A stretch of DNA of 36,219 nt from Polyangium spumosum (GTDB lineage: Bacteria; Myxococcota_A; Polyangia; Polyangiales; Polyangiaceae), in NCBI RefSeq assembly GCF_009649845.1, contig NZ_WJIE01000032.1, positions 1-36,219 of the forward strand, read 5' to 3'. Both the position numbers and the translations under genes were made by a program. Below are positions 27,596 to 36,073 of this stretch, piece by piece (the first letter of the stretch is position 1; each line of letters starts with the position of its first letter). Under the pieces are notes generated by a model. That model was given only the letters and a program-made list of their open reading frames with translations. It was not told the DNA's origin and made no database searches.

Positions 27596-28702
27596 TCACT
27601 CGCCGATCGCGTCGGCCGCGTCGGCCTCGGCCGCGTCGATGTCCATCGCGCCCGACTCCTCGAGCAGGGCGTCGAGCTCCGGGTCCGTGTCCTGCCCATT
27701 CTCGTTCACGTCGCCCTCGTCCGGCGGCGACTCCTGCGCGAAGCCCGCGCACATCGTGACGTCGCCCTCGTCCGGGTTCATCGCGTCATTGTTGGGGTTG
27801 TCGTCCTTGTACGCCGTGCGCAGGCCGTCCTTGTCCCAGCACTCGTGCGCCGTGCCGAGGAGCTGCGGGTTCTGGCCGATCGAGGCGATGGCCGCCGCCG
27901 CGCGCCCGCCCTCGCCGGCCTTCCACAGGATCCGGAGCCCGATGGCCTCCGGCCCCGGCAGCGCATCGATCACGTCGCCCACGCCCACGGACCGGAACCG
28001 GCCGCCCACGCCCACGAGCCGCACGAGATCGGCGCCGTAGTTCACCTTCTGCATCGTCGGATCGTCCCGACGAACCACGTTCAGGTAAGCGACGCGCCGG
28101 CCGCGTTTGTCGCCCTTGTGGTTCGCGAACCAGAAATGGATCGAGCCGTCCGCGCCCGGGGCATTGTAGAGATCACTCACGTTCGTCAGGTTCACGTGGA
28201 ACCGGCCGCCGCCCGTCTTCGGGCCCTTCTTGACGAAGATGCCCGTGAGCAGCCCCTTCTTCGAGCCGTCCGACGCCGTGCCTTGCACCAGGTAACGCAG
28301 CCGATCCTGGTTCACGCGGACCGCGGAGAACGTGATCTCCACGCCCTGGATCGTCTTCACCCATCGCGCGTACGCCTTGCCGTCCGGCGTCACGCCCTTC
28401 TTCGTGGCCTCGCCCTGCGCCGCCTCTTTGATGAAATTCAGCACGGCGGCGACGTCGGCGCGCACCTTCTCGCCCTGCTGCTTCCCCTCGGCGAGCATCG
28501 TCGCGGGGTCGCCGATCATCTCCGCCGCGGCCGCCGCGTCCGGGTCCTGCGTGACCAGATCGCCGAGGTCGACGATCTCCTCGTCGGCGATCGGCGCGAC
28601 CGAGGGTTGCTCCGGATCGGGCTCGGTGCCGCCGCCGCAGCCGGCGAGCGCGAGGGCCGAAAAAAGGACGAGGCTCGAGAGCGTATGACGAAGCAATTTC
28701 AT
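27596..28702 (-). CDS. Lipoprotein, unknown function
   Basis: This 368-residue protein has a canonical lipobox (LALAGC, Cys22). An acidic N-terminal linker is followed by a beta-rich region (about 110-260) with a KAYARWVKTIQGVEITFSAV segment. A final acidic tail (about 320-368) is rich in Asp, Glu and Ala. No named domain is recognised. It is the first gene of a pair with the metalloprotease, four bases apart, so it may be its substrate, inhibitor or chaperone; that is inference. Confidence 0.87.
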   Translation of the reverse strand: MKLLRHTLSSLVLFSALALAGCGGGTEPDPEQPSVAPIADEEIVDLGDLVTQDPDAAAAAEMIGDPATMLAEGKQQGEKVRADVAAVLNFIKEAAQGEATKKGVTPDGKAYARWVKTIQGVEITFSAVRVNQDRLRYLVQGTASDGSKKGLLTGIFVKKGPKTGGGRFHVNLTNVSDLYNAPGADGSIHFWFANHKGDKRGRRVAYLNVVRRDDPTMQKVNYGADLVRLVGVGGRFRSVGVGDVIDALPGPEAIGLRILWKAGEGGRAAAAIASIGQNPQLLGTAHECWDKDGLRTAYKDDNPNNDAMNPDEGDVTMCAGFAQESPPDEGDVNENGQDTDPELDALLEESGAMDIDAAEADAADAIGE

Positions 28703-28767
28703 GCCGAGATCTCCCCTTCGATCCCCCGCGCGAGGCGGAGGATCGGCGTTCGACCCAGGACGGCCCG

Positions 28768-28786
28768 GCGCGCCCCTCCGGCGCGC
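28768..28786. other. Weak GC hairpin in the 28703-28836 gap
   Basis: GCGCGCC (28768-28774) pairs with GGCGCGC (28780-28786) over a 5-base loop. It lies between the LamG lipoprotein stop at 28837 and the lipoprotein start at 28702. No T-run follows. It could end the upstream kinase module transcript. The rest of this 134-bp gap shows nothing else clear. Confidence 0.3.
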
Positions 28787-28836
28787 GTATCGTCCTCGGT
28801 CGCGCTTCTAGACACCCGGGCGGGCGAAAGGGAAAA

Positions 28837-30162
28837 TCAGCGTCGCGCGTGGACCTTCACGGCGAAGAGCCCCGGGCCGTCGCCCTCGCGGTAGCCCTCG
28901 AAGCTCGCCTCGTACTGGAAATAACGGCCCCTCGGCACGTCGAGCGGCAGGTCCCCGGGCGGGCCCGGCGTGCCCGTCGGATCCACGAACCACGCAGCGC
29001 CGCCCGGTCCCACGAACGGAGGATCCCCCTCCGCGCAGGCGGGGTCGTCGCAGACCCGCACCCGGAGCGCGAGCCGCGCCCCGCCGCGCCGATAGATCGA
29101 CCGGATCTCCTCCGGCCCGAGCGCGCGTCTCCAGATCGCGACCTCGTCGTAGGTGCCTTCGGCCTGGTAGCCGCCCTCGAGCAACGCGCCCACGGTGATG
29201 TCGTCGCCCGTCAGGAAGATGGGGTCCTGGAACGTGGTCCCGAGCGTCGCCTCGGCGATCCCGTCGACGTACAGCACGACCTGGGCTTGCGCGTGCCCCT
29301 TCTTCACGACTGCGAGGTGGTGCCAGTTTCCGTCGTTGATCTGGCTCGTGCCGCAGAAGGGCGTGCCGTCGCTCGGGTCGTCGTGGTCGGACCGGAAGGT
29401 GCCTGCCGCGCGGCCGCCGGTCGCGCCCGGCCCACACGGGCCGAACTCGTCTCCCTCCGCGCAGCCGAGCCAGAGGTGTGGCCCGCTGATGCCGGTGTCG
29501 ACGCCGAGCAGGACCTTGTTGCCCGTGCAGCTCATGGTGGTTTTTGCCCAGAGCGCCCAGGTGAAATCTCCTTCGTCGAAATCGAAATCGGAGGAGAGCG
29601 TGCTCACCGCGAGGTAACCATTGAGTTTGTCCGCGAGCCCCTGCCCGAGCGTGCCCTCCTCGAACGAGAGCGTCGCGCCCGTCGGTGCGTCCACGAGGGC
29701 GTCGTTTTTCTTGCCAGACGTATCCGACAGCGCCGCCCCCGAGGTCAGCGCGCCCGTGCCGTCGAGGTGGAGCAGGAGCACGTTCGAGGACATGTCGAGC
29801 GCGCCCTCCGAATACCCCGCCTCCACGCCATTTTCGTCCGGCAATGCCTTGAGGTAGGGCTCGGCGGGCGTCCACGAGAACGTGGTCCATTCGACGTCCT
29901 GGCCTGCGTCGAAGACCCGCGACCGGAACTCGCCGTCGTGCGCGTTCTCCATGAGCTGCAGTCGCCCCGCTCTCCACTCCGTGTCCGTGTGCGACCCGAG
30001 CTCGAATTCACCCGGGAACGCGTCGTCCACGAATTCGTACGTCCCGTCCGGCAACATGCCCGACTGGTACTCCGACGAGAGCGCGTCGAGATCGGTGAGG
30101 GCCGAGCAGCCCAGCGTCGCGAAGGCGAGGGGAAAGAGCGCCGCGAAAAGGTGCGTCCTCAT
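28837..30162 (-). CDS. LamG-domain lipoprotein
   Basis: This 441-residue protein has a lipoprotein signal (ATLGC, Cys19). A LamG/concanavalin-like jelly-roll domain lies at about 145-335: LLLHLDG, FTWALWAKT, NDGNWHHLAVVK, VVLYVDG, YDEVAIW..AL..EEI. A C-terminal beta region with two Cys follows. LamG domains bind glycans or proteins, so a surface-binding role is likely. The start codon shares one base with the stop of the upstream PEGA-like gene (TGATG). It is the last gene of the second kinase module. Confidence 0.9.
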   Translation of the reverse strand: MRTHLFAALFPLAFATLGCSALTDLDALSSEYQSGMLPDGTYEFVDDAFPGEFELGSHTDTEWRAGRLQLMENAHDGEFRSRVFDAGQDVEWTTFSWTPAEPYLKALPDENGVEAGYSEGALDMSSNVLLLHLDGTGALTSGAALSDTSGKKNDALVDAPTGATLSFEEGTLGQGLADKLNGYLAVSTLSSDFDFDEGDFTWALWAKTTMSCTGNKVLLGVDTGISGPHLWLGCAEGDEFGPCGPGATGGRAAGTFRSDHDDPSDGTPFCGTSQINDGNWHHLAVVKKGHAQAQVVLYVDGIAEATLGTTFQDPIFLTGDDITVGALLEGGYQAEGTYDEVAIWRRALGPEEIRSIYRRGGARLALRVRVCDDPACAEGDPPFVGPGGAAWFVDPTGTPGPPGDLPLDVPRGRYFQYEASFEGYREGDGPGLFAVKVHARR

Positions 30163-30989
30163 CAGAAGGCTCCTCGAAGGCTCAAGAATCCGCCGCCGAT
30201 CGTCGGGGCAAACTCGACGCGCGGCATCGCGCTTTTTTTCTCGTCGCTCGAATCCGCGGTCAACCAGAGGACCGCCGCCGTCCCCAGGAGGGCGAGCGAC
30301 GCGCCCGCCGTGATATCGGCCACGAGCAACTTCGTCCGGACGGGGTCGACCGCGCCCGGCGCGCAGCGCGGCGCGCACGAATCCTCGAGGTCCGATTTCT
30401 GCGAGAGCCCGAGCAGCCCGATCGTCCCGGCCACGCCGAGCCCCACGACCCCGATGCCGCCGATCACCAGCGGGAGCACGGGCACGCGGCCTCGCTTTTC
30501 GCCCGGGGTCTCGTCGGCGGCCTTCGTCTCCTTCACGAACGACGCCTCGATCCGCACGAGTTTGTCCCCCTCGTGCACGATCACCTTCCGCGTCACGGGG
30601 GCCGCGCCTTCTCGCTCGAACCGGAGCGTGTGCTCGCCCGGATCCATCGGCATGGCCTTGCCGTCGAGCCGCTCGCGCACGAGCGCGTCCCCTTCGAAGA
30701 CCCGCACGTCCGCCGTCTCCTCGCCCTTCTCGTCGCGCGCGACGAGCACCACGGTCGGCAGGCTCTTCTCGATCTCGGCGAGCCACTCGGCGCAATCGCC
30801 GCGCACCACGCGCGGACAATCCTTGCGCGAGCAGACGAGCGCCGCCTCCTGCGCGGCCGCGAGCTTGCCTTCCTTGCGTAACGACTGCGTTTGCTCGTAG
30901 GACGCCGCGCACTCCTGTTTCGTCGTGGCGGTGGCGGGGGCCGCGAGCGTGATCATCGCGGCGATGAGGGCAGTGCGAACGATCTTCAC
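30162..30989 (-). CDS. PEGA-like membrane protein
   Basis: This 275-residue protein has a Sec signal (MKIVRTALIAAMITLAAPATA), a Cys-containing helical segment (about 25-70), a PEGA-like beta segment (about 75-140, with D.GEHTLRFE), and two hydrophobic helices (about 165-190 and 215-240). The start is GTG at 30989, five bases after GGAG, in a GTGA overlap with the kinase stop; a GTG at 30995 is less good. The layout matches the TPR/PEGA-like protein at 24347-25366, so it is the equivalent part of the second kinase module. Confidence 0.85.
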   Translation of the reverse strand: MKIVRTALIAAMITLAAPATATTKQECAASYEQTQSLRKEGKLAAAQEAALVCSRKDCPRVVRGDCAEWLAEIEKSLPTVVLVARDEKGEETADVRVFEGDALVRERLDGKAMPMDPGEHTLRFEREGAAPVTRKVIVHEGDKLVRIEASFVKETKAADETPGEKRGRVPVLPLVIGGIGVVGLGVAGTIGLLGLSQKSDLEDSCAPRCAPGAVDPVRTKLLVADITAGASLALLGTAAVLWLTADSSDEKKSAMPRVEFAPTIGGGFLSLRGAF

Positions 30990-32482
30990 AAACACTCCGG
31001 CTTGATGCGGCGGATCCCCTTCGCGTCGATCGTGTACGGCGGGGAGCAGCTCCCCACGCGAGGCGCCGTTTTTCCGCTCGTCGTCGTCGTCACGCCCGTC
31101 GGCGCGCTCTTGCCCGTAGCGCGAGGCGCCGCCGTGGCCGTCTCGACGGGCGCGCTCGTGCTCGCCGTCGCCGTCTCCGGGGGCGCCGGCGCCACCGTGG
31201 GCGTGGGCGCAGGGGCCTCCACGGGGGTCTTGGCCGTCGCCGTCGTCGCCGCGGCCGTGGGCGTGACCGGCTGGATCCCCGCGGCGTTCTCCTCGCGCCC
31301 GCGATCGATCCAGAGCGCCGCGGCTCCTCCGAGCGCCGCGATCAACGCGACCGCCGCGATCACCACGACCGATCGGGGGAGCGCCACGGACTGCGGGCGA
31401 TGGGGCAGGGCGATCCCCGAGACCTGCGATCGCATCACCGACGGCATGCTCGCCGCGTCCACGCTCTCGTCGGTGCGCGTCGACAGGGGCGGCATTTCTG
31501 CGCCCGAAAGCGAAGCGTTCTCGATCGCTTGCACCTCCCGCGCGCGCCGCGCGAGCCCATCGGGCGCCACCTCGGCGAGCCACTCGCCGACCTCCCACGC
31601 GGGCGCTGGGGCTTGCGCGGCTTCGAGCGCCATCGCCATCTCTCGCGTGGACTGGAACCGATCGGCTGGATCTCGCGCGAGCCCTCGCATCACCACGGCT
31701 TCGAGCTCGGGCGGCACCGTGACGCCGATCTCGCGGAGCGGCGGGATCTCCTTCATCGTCACCTGATGGATGATCGCGAGCTCGCTGTCGCCGTTGAACA
31801 GCCTGCGCACCGCGAGCATCTCCCAGAGCACGATGGCCGCGGCGAACACGTCGACGCGCCTGTCGACCGAGCTCCCGCCCCGGATCTGCTCCGGCGCCAT
31901 GTACGCGTATTTCCCCTTCAGCTCGCCCTCGCGCGTCACCTGCGCGCGGCCCATCGCCTTGGCCACGCCGAAGTCGAGCACCCGGCTCGTCCCGTCGGCG
32001 CCGATGATCACGTTCTGCGGCGACACGTCGCGGTGCACGATCCCGAGCGGCGCGCCGCGCTCGTCGATCGCCTCGTGCGCGGCGTGCAGCCCGTGCAGCA
32101 CGCTCGACATCACGCTCGACACGATCTTGAGCGGCGTCCGTCCGCCGTTGCGCTCCAGGATCTTGAGCACGCGCGCGAGGCTCTCGCCGTGCACGTAGTC
32201 CATCACGAGGAGCAGCTCGCTGCCTTCGTTGATCACGTCGAGGATCGGCACCACGTTCGGGTGCTTGATCCTCGCGGCGAGGCGCGCCTCGTCGAGGAAC
32301 ATCGTGCAGAACTCGGGGTCCTTGGAGAACTGCGGGTGCAGCCGCTTGATCGCCACGGTCCGCGCGAAGCCCGACGGCCCGAGCAGGCGCCCGAAATGGA
32401 CCGTCGCCATGCCTCCCGACGCGATCTCGCCGTAGAGGGCGTACCGACCGACCTTGTGCGCGCCCGCCTGCCCTCCTGCCAT
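30986..32482 (-). CDS. Hanks-type Ser/Thr protein kinase with Pro/Thr-rich outer tail
   Basis: This 498-residue kinase has a full catalytic domain: Gly loop ASGGMATVH (21-29), Lys46, HRD at 150-152, Asn157, DFG at 170-172, APE at 196-198. A membrane helix lies at about 365-388, followed by an Ala/Pro/Thr-rich tail. The last residues (CSPPYTID..GIRR.K.ECL) form a short Cys-paired end that I associate with kinases of this group. The ATG at 32482 has no good Shine-Dalgarno; TAGAGT lies 10 bases upstream (32493-32498), a possible -10 box for a nearly leaderless mRNA. First gene of the second module. Confidence 0.92.
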   Translation of the reverse strand: MAGGQAGAHKVGRYALYGEIASGGMATVHFGRLLGPSGFARTVAIKRLHPQFSKDPEFCTMFLDEARLAARIKHPNVVPILDVINEGSELLLVMDYVHGESLARVLKILERNGGRTPLKIVSSVMSSVLHGLHAAHEAIDERGAPLGIVHRDVSPQNVIIGADGTSRVLDFGVAKAMGRAQVTREGELKGKYAYMAPEQIRGGSSVDRRVDVFAAAIVLWEMLAVRRLFNGDSELAIIHQVTMKEIPPLREIGVTVPPELEAVVMRGLARDPADRFQSTREMAMALEAAQAPAPAWEVGEWLAEVAPDGLARRAREVQAIENASLSGAEMPPLSTRTDESVDAASMPSVMRSQVSGIALPHRPQSVALPRSVVVIAAVALIAALGGAAALWIDRGREENAAGIQPVTPTAAATTATAKTPVEAPAPTPTVAPAPPETATASTSAPVETATAAPRATGKSAPTGVTTTTSGKTAPRVGSCSPPYTIDAKGIRRIKPECL

Positions 32483-32576
32483 GAGCGGCGCCACTCTAAC
32501 AGACCGCGCCCGAGCGCGGCCACATCTCTGTCGACCGACCCACACTTTTTGTGATACCGGTGGAGGTATGTTTCAG
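32483..32576. promoter_or_regulatory. Divergent region of kinase and EF-hand genes
   Basis: This 94-bp region holds the starts of both genes. GGAGGT at 32562-32567 decides the EF-hand start: the ATG at 32568 touches it, while the ATG at 32577 is nine bases away. GTGATACC at about 32550-32558 is a possible plus-strand -10 area. CACA/TGTG flank a short T-run at about 32541-32553. Confidence 0.4.
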
Positions 32577-33131
32577 ATGAACGAGTTTCTCGAGCGCAGG
32601 CTTGCGCGACGGTTTCGCGCCCACGATCACGATGGCAATGGTTTTCTGCAGCGACGTGACTTCGAGCTGGCGGCCGTGCGCATGGCCGAGGAGTTTGGCC
32701 ACGGCCCTGAGTCTCCCGCGCGGCAAAAGCTCGTCGCGATCAGCTTGGGCTTGTGGGAGCACCTGCAGAAGGTCGCGGATCTCAATACCGACGGGCGCAT
32801 CAGCTTGGGCGAGTACAAGGCCGCGTTCGCGGCGGGCATGCTCGAGACCCCCGAGACGTTCCATCAGAACTACGTGCCCTACATCGATGCGGTCCTGGAT
32901 ATCGCCGATATCGATGGCGACGGCAGGCTCACCGTCTCCGACGAAGTCCGCTGGATGAGCTCCTTGATGAACGTGCCCGAGCAGGTGTCCCGAGACGCGT
33001 TTTATCGCATCGACAAGGACAACGACGGCTTCATCACCGCCAGCGAGCTGGTCGAGGCCATCCGCGGTTATTACTTCGACGAGTCGCCCGAATCCCCCGG
33101 GCACTGGCTGCTCGGCTCGCTCGACCCGTGA
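32577..33131 (+). CDS. Four-EF-hand calcium-binding protein (calerythrin/SCP-like)
   Basis: This protein is 184 residues from ATG 32577 (187 if ATG 32568 is used; spacing from GGAGGT favours 32577). It has four EF-hand loops: DHDGNGFLQRRD, DLNTDGRISLGE, DIDGDGRLTVSD and DKDNDGFITASE. All four carry acceptable calcium ligands at positions 1, 3, 5 and 12. The length and start (NEFLERRLARRF) fit prokaryotic calerythrin-type sarcoplasmic calcium-binding proteins. It is cytoplasmic and probably a calcium buffer or sensor. It stands alone, divergent from the kinase. Confidence 0.92.
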   Translation: MNEFLERRLARRFRAHDHDGNGFLQRRDFELAAVRMAEEFGHGPESPARQKLVAISLGLWEHLQKVADLNTDGRISLGEYKAAFAAGMLETPETFHQNYVPYIDAVLDIADIDGDGRLTVSDEVRWMSSLMNVPEQVSRDAFYRIDKDNDGFITASELVEAIRGYYFDESPESPGHWLLGSLDP

Positions 33132-33165
33132 TGTTCGTCGAGCTCATGACCGCGTCGCTCGTCTC

Positions 33166-33993
33166 TCATCTCTGCTTGTCCGTCACTGGCTTTCGGCCCC
33201 AAACCTGAAAGAAGAGGTGGGAAACCACCAGCGTATCGGGATCGTCGAGGTGGCGCCTCAACTCTCGCGTGAGCTCATTCAGCTCTTCGTCGCTGGCGAA
33301 GCCTTCCCTGACGAGGTTTTCGCGAATGTTCGTCACGAAGTCGAGGAAGATGCTCCGGCGGTGATGGCCCGGCGGGTAGACGTGGATCACAGGGTTTACC
33401 TGGATCTCCACGAGCCCGGCGTCACGCAGCATTCGGTGGAGCCTCCTGCCGACGAACAGGTCGACGCCTTTCGCGCGTGAATACGCAAGAAAGAGATCGA
33501 ACAGACGATCCCAGGCAGGGGAAGGGGGGTCGCAGCCATGCGGGAGGTAGTCCGCCTCGTGGCTCGCGAGGACACCCCCCGGGCGCAGCAACGAGACCAT
33601 TTCTGCGACGATTTGCTCTGGCCGAGGGACGTTCACGAGCAGGAGCCGACAGAACGCGACGTCGAACGACTCTCTCGGCAGATTCGTGGCCCTCGCGTCT
33701 CCTTGTATGACCTCGACATGGGCGCGCAGCTCCGCCGCATGTTCGCGGGCCGAAGCGACGAAGCCCTCGTTCCTGTCCAATCCGACCACGGTCCCCGACG
33801 GCCCCACGCGCTCGGCGAGGAGATCCAGCACCCCGTACGGCCCGCAGCCGAGCTCGATCGCGCTCGCACCCGGGCGAATCTGGAGCCGGTCGAGCAACCA
33901 CCGAGCCTCGCCCGCAAGCTCCTCGACCTGCCTGCGGAGACGTTCGGCCTCTCGCGCGCTGCGCTCCAATAGATAGATATCAGATTGCGTCAT
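33166..33993 (-). CDS. SAM-dependent methyltransferase
   Basis: This 275-residue class I methyltransferase has motif I IELGCGPYG (46-54), an acidic residue after strand 2 (Asp73 in GLDRN), an acidic-Ala motif GDARA and a post-motif LLRPGGVL. It is of the UbiE/small-molecule type; the substrate is unknown. Its first codons use AGA/ATA-rich spelling and the upstream DNA is lower in GC than the rest, which may mean recent arrival. A tiny ORF upstream overlaps its start (ATGA). Confidence 0.9.
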   Translation of the reverse strand: MTQSDIYLLERSAREAERLRRQVEELAGEARWLLDRLQIRPGASAIELGCGPYGVLDLLAERVGPSGTVVGLDRNEGFVASAREHAAELRAHVEVIQGDARATNLPRESFDVAFCRLLLVNVPRPEQIVAEMVSLLRPGGVLASHEADYLPHGCDPPSPAWDRLFDLFLAYSRAKGVDLFVGRRLHRMLRDAGLVEIQVNPVIHVYPPGHHRRSIFLDFVTNIRENLVREGFASDEELNELTRELRRHLDDPDTLVVSHLFFQVWGRKPVTDKQR

Positions 33994-34073
33994 TCAGAGA
34001 CTTTCGTGGTGTCGAAATAGGTCTGCGCCTGGGCGATGAATGCTGCCACCATGGCGCGGTAGGTGGCATCCAC
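33990..34073 (-). CDS. Possible 27-residue coupled micro-ORF or gene remnant
   Basis: GTG at 34073, preceded by GGAG, opens a 27-codon frame (MDATYRAMVAAFIAQAQTYF and seven more residues) that ends in an ATGA overlap with the methyltransferase start. The sequence looks more protein-like than the shadows around it. It could be a leader peptide controlling the methyltransferase or the last piece of a lost gene. The frame stays open upstream, so the start is a guess. Confidence 0.25.
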   Translation of the reverse strand: MDATYRAMVAAFIAQAQTYFDTTKVSE

Positions 34074-34156
34074 TATATCGCTCTCCGAGCCAACGCATCG
34101 AGGGCGACGTTCGCTTTTCCCTAACCATATCGACGCGAATTTCGTCGCTCGCCGCC

Positions 34157-36073
34157 TTACCCGCCGTTCTTTTGCCGCGCCTTCCAGGCCCAGAATGCTC
34201 GCGAGCTCGCGCCCCGCTTGCTGCTGCCTCCCTTCGACGACTTGCCCCGCGCCTTCTTCTTCGGCGCCTCGTCGAGCGTCACGAACCGCGTCTCGTTCGC
34301 CCCTCCGCGTGTTTGTCCCTCCTCGGTCAGCGACACGCGCTGAAACTCGATCCACTCCCCGCCCTTCTGGAACGAGTCCGATCGCACCTCGCACAGCCCT
34401 GCGCGCACGAGCCCGTTCACCAGGTGCTCGAACGACCTTCGATCGAGCGCGTCGCCGAACGTCTCGCGGTAAAGCCGTCCCATCGGCTGCCCGTCCTCCT
34501 CGGCGAGCGCGCCCAGGATCTTCTCGATCGCCTGCGACTCGGCCCGGCTCGGCTCGCGGAACTTTCGCCCCACGCACCCGTCGGGCGCGCAGACGTCACA
34601 CACGCCGCAGGGCCTCCCGTCGTCCTCCTGGTCGCCGAAATGCCGCACCAGGTGCAGCATCCGGCACCCGTGCCCCTCGGCGTACCGGGCCATCTTGGCG
34701 AGGTCCTCCTGCTTGTGCCTCCGCTGCGCCACGTATTCGGCGAGAAACCCCTCGCTCCCCCGCCGGATCCCCCCGTCCGCGTCGAGGATCGCGCCTCCGC
34801 TGATCCAGAGCTTCTCCAGCACCTTCTCGAACTTCTCGGGATCCGACTCCACCCTCGGCGCGAGGCTCTCCTTCGCCTGCGGCCGCGTCGACAGCGCCCC
34901 GAACAGCGCCGACAAGAGCGCCGGATCCGGATAATCGCGTTCGAAGAAGAACTCGTGCGTCCTCCGGTCCGTGAACGAATGCATCAAGATCGCCCGCGAG
35001 GGCAGCCCGTCCCGCCCTGCGCGCCCGATCTCCTGGTAATACGCCTCCACGCTCCCCGGCAGCGCCATGTGGACCACGGTCCTCACATTGGGTTTGTCCA
35101 CACCCATTCCGAACGCGATCGTCGCCACCACCACATCGAGCTCTCCCCCCAGAAACGCCGCCTGGATCCGGTCCCGCGTCCCTGTCTCCATCCCTGCGTG
35201 ATAGGCCGCCGCGCCGAGCTCCTTCGCCGTCTCCTCCGCGTGCTTCCGCGTCGGCGCATACACGATCGCGGGCCGCCGCTCCTTCGGCCCGAGTAGCTTC
35301 TTCAACGCCTCCACCCTCGCCGACGGCGACAGCTCCACCACCTCGATCCCGAGGTTCGTCCGGCGAAACCCGTGAATGAAGCGACCCGCCTCCGAGAGCC
35401 CGAGCTCCCTCGCGATATCGTCCTGCACCATCGGCGTCGCGGTCGCCGTCAGCGCCACCACCGGCGCCGGCCTGAGCGAAGGCAACCGCTGCCCCAGCAT
35501 CCGATACTCCGGCCTGAAATCGTGCCCCCAGTGTGAAATACAATGCGCCTCATCCACCGCGACCAGCGTCGGCTTCCTCTTCGCCAGCATCTCGGGGAAC
35601 CCCGGCACCCGCAGCCGCTCCGGCGCAATGAACAAAAAATCCAGCCGCCCCGCCAGATACTCCGCGCAGGCCGCCCGCGAGCTCTGCCGATCCCGCCCCG
35701 AATGAATCCGCTCCGCGGCAAACCCCTGCGCCCGGAGCTTCCCCACCTGATCCTCCATCAAAGCAATGAGCGGACTCACCACCAGCGTCGTCCCCCGCCG
35801 CGCGATCCCGGGCAACTGATAACAAAGCGACTTCCCGGCCCCCGTCGGCATGACCAGGAGCACATCCCGCCCCTCGGTCACGGCCCGACAAACCGCCTCC
35901 TGATAAGGCCGAAACCCGGAAAAACCAAACCTCTCCCGCAAAATCTCCCCGAGCGTCGCCCCCTCCCGCACCTCCCGCCGCTCCGCCAGCGGCAGAGCCG
36001 CCCCGACCCTCGTTTGTCCCATACCATTCACCATCGCCGACCCGAACCCCGCCCCGCTCTGATCCCCCCCCAC
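34157..36073 (-). CDS. RecQ-family ATP-dependent DNA helicase
   Basis: The product is up to 638 residues. Helicase motifs: FGFSGFRPYQ (49-58), Walker A PTGAGKS with Lys81, DEAH at 174-177, the RecQ aromatic loop HCISHWGHDFRPEY, TATAT, and QEIGRAGRDG (motif VI). The RecQ zinc site follows (C in GHGCRM, then C..C..C in PCGVCDVC), then a winged-helix-like region. The C-terminus is a Lys/Ser/Arg tail without HRDC. It unwinds DNA in repair and recombination. The start is GTG at 36073 or ATG at 36034 or 36022; the core begins at residue 49, so the shorter forms remain possible. Confidence 0.93.
   Translation of the reverse strand: MGGDQSGAGFGSAMVNGMGQTRVGAALPLAERREVREGATLGEILRERFGFSGFRPYQEAVCRAVTEGRDVLLVMPTGAGKSLCYQLPGIARRGTTLVVSPLIALMEDQVGKLRAQGFAAERIHSGRDRQSSRAACAEYLAGRLDFLFIAPERLRVPGFPEMLAKRKPTLVAVDEAHCISHWGHDFRPEYRMLGQRLPSLRPAPVVALTATATPMVQDDIARELGLSEAGRFIHGFRRTNLGIEVVELSPSARVEALKKLLGPKERRPAIVYAPTRKHAEETAKELGAAAYHAGMETGTRDRIQAAFLGGELDVVVATIAFGMGVDKPNVRTVVHMALPGSVEAYYQEIGRAGRDGLPSRAILMHSFTDRRTHEFFFERDYPDPALLSALFGALSTRPQAKESLAPRVESDPEKFEKVLEKLWISGGAILDADGGIRRGSEGFLAEYVAQRRHKQEDLAKMARYAEGHGCRMLHLVRHFGDQEDDGRPCGVCDVCAPDGCVGRKFREPSRAESQAIEKILGALAEEDGQPMGRLYRETFGDALDRRSFEHLVNGLVRAGLCEVRSDSFQKGGEWIEFQRVSLTEEGQTRGGANETRFVTLDEAPKKKARGKSSKGGSSKRGASSRAFWAWKARQKNGG

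Noticed and set aside
28849-30900. 683-residue plus-strand frame
   Set aside because: Antisense to the LamG lipoprotein and PEGA-like genes; composition only.
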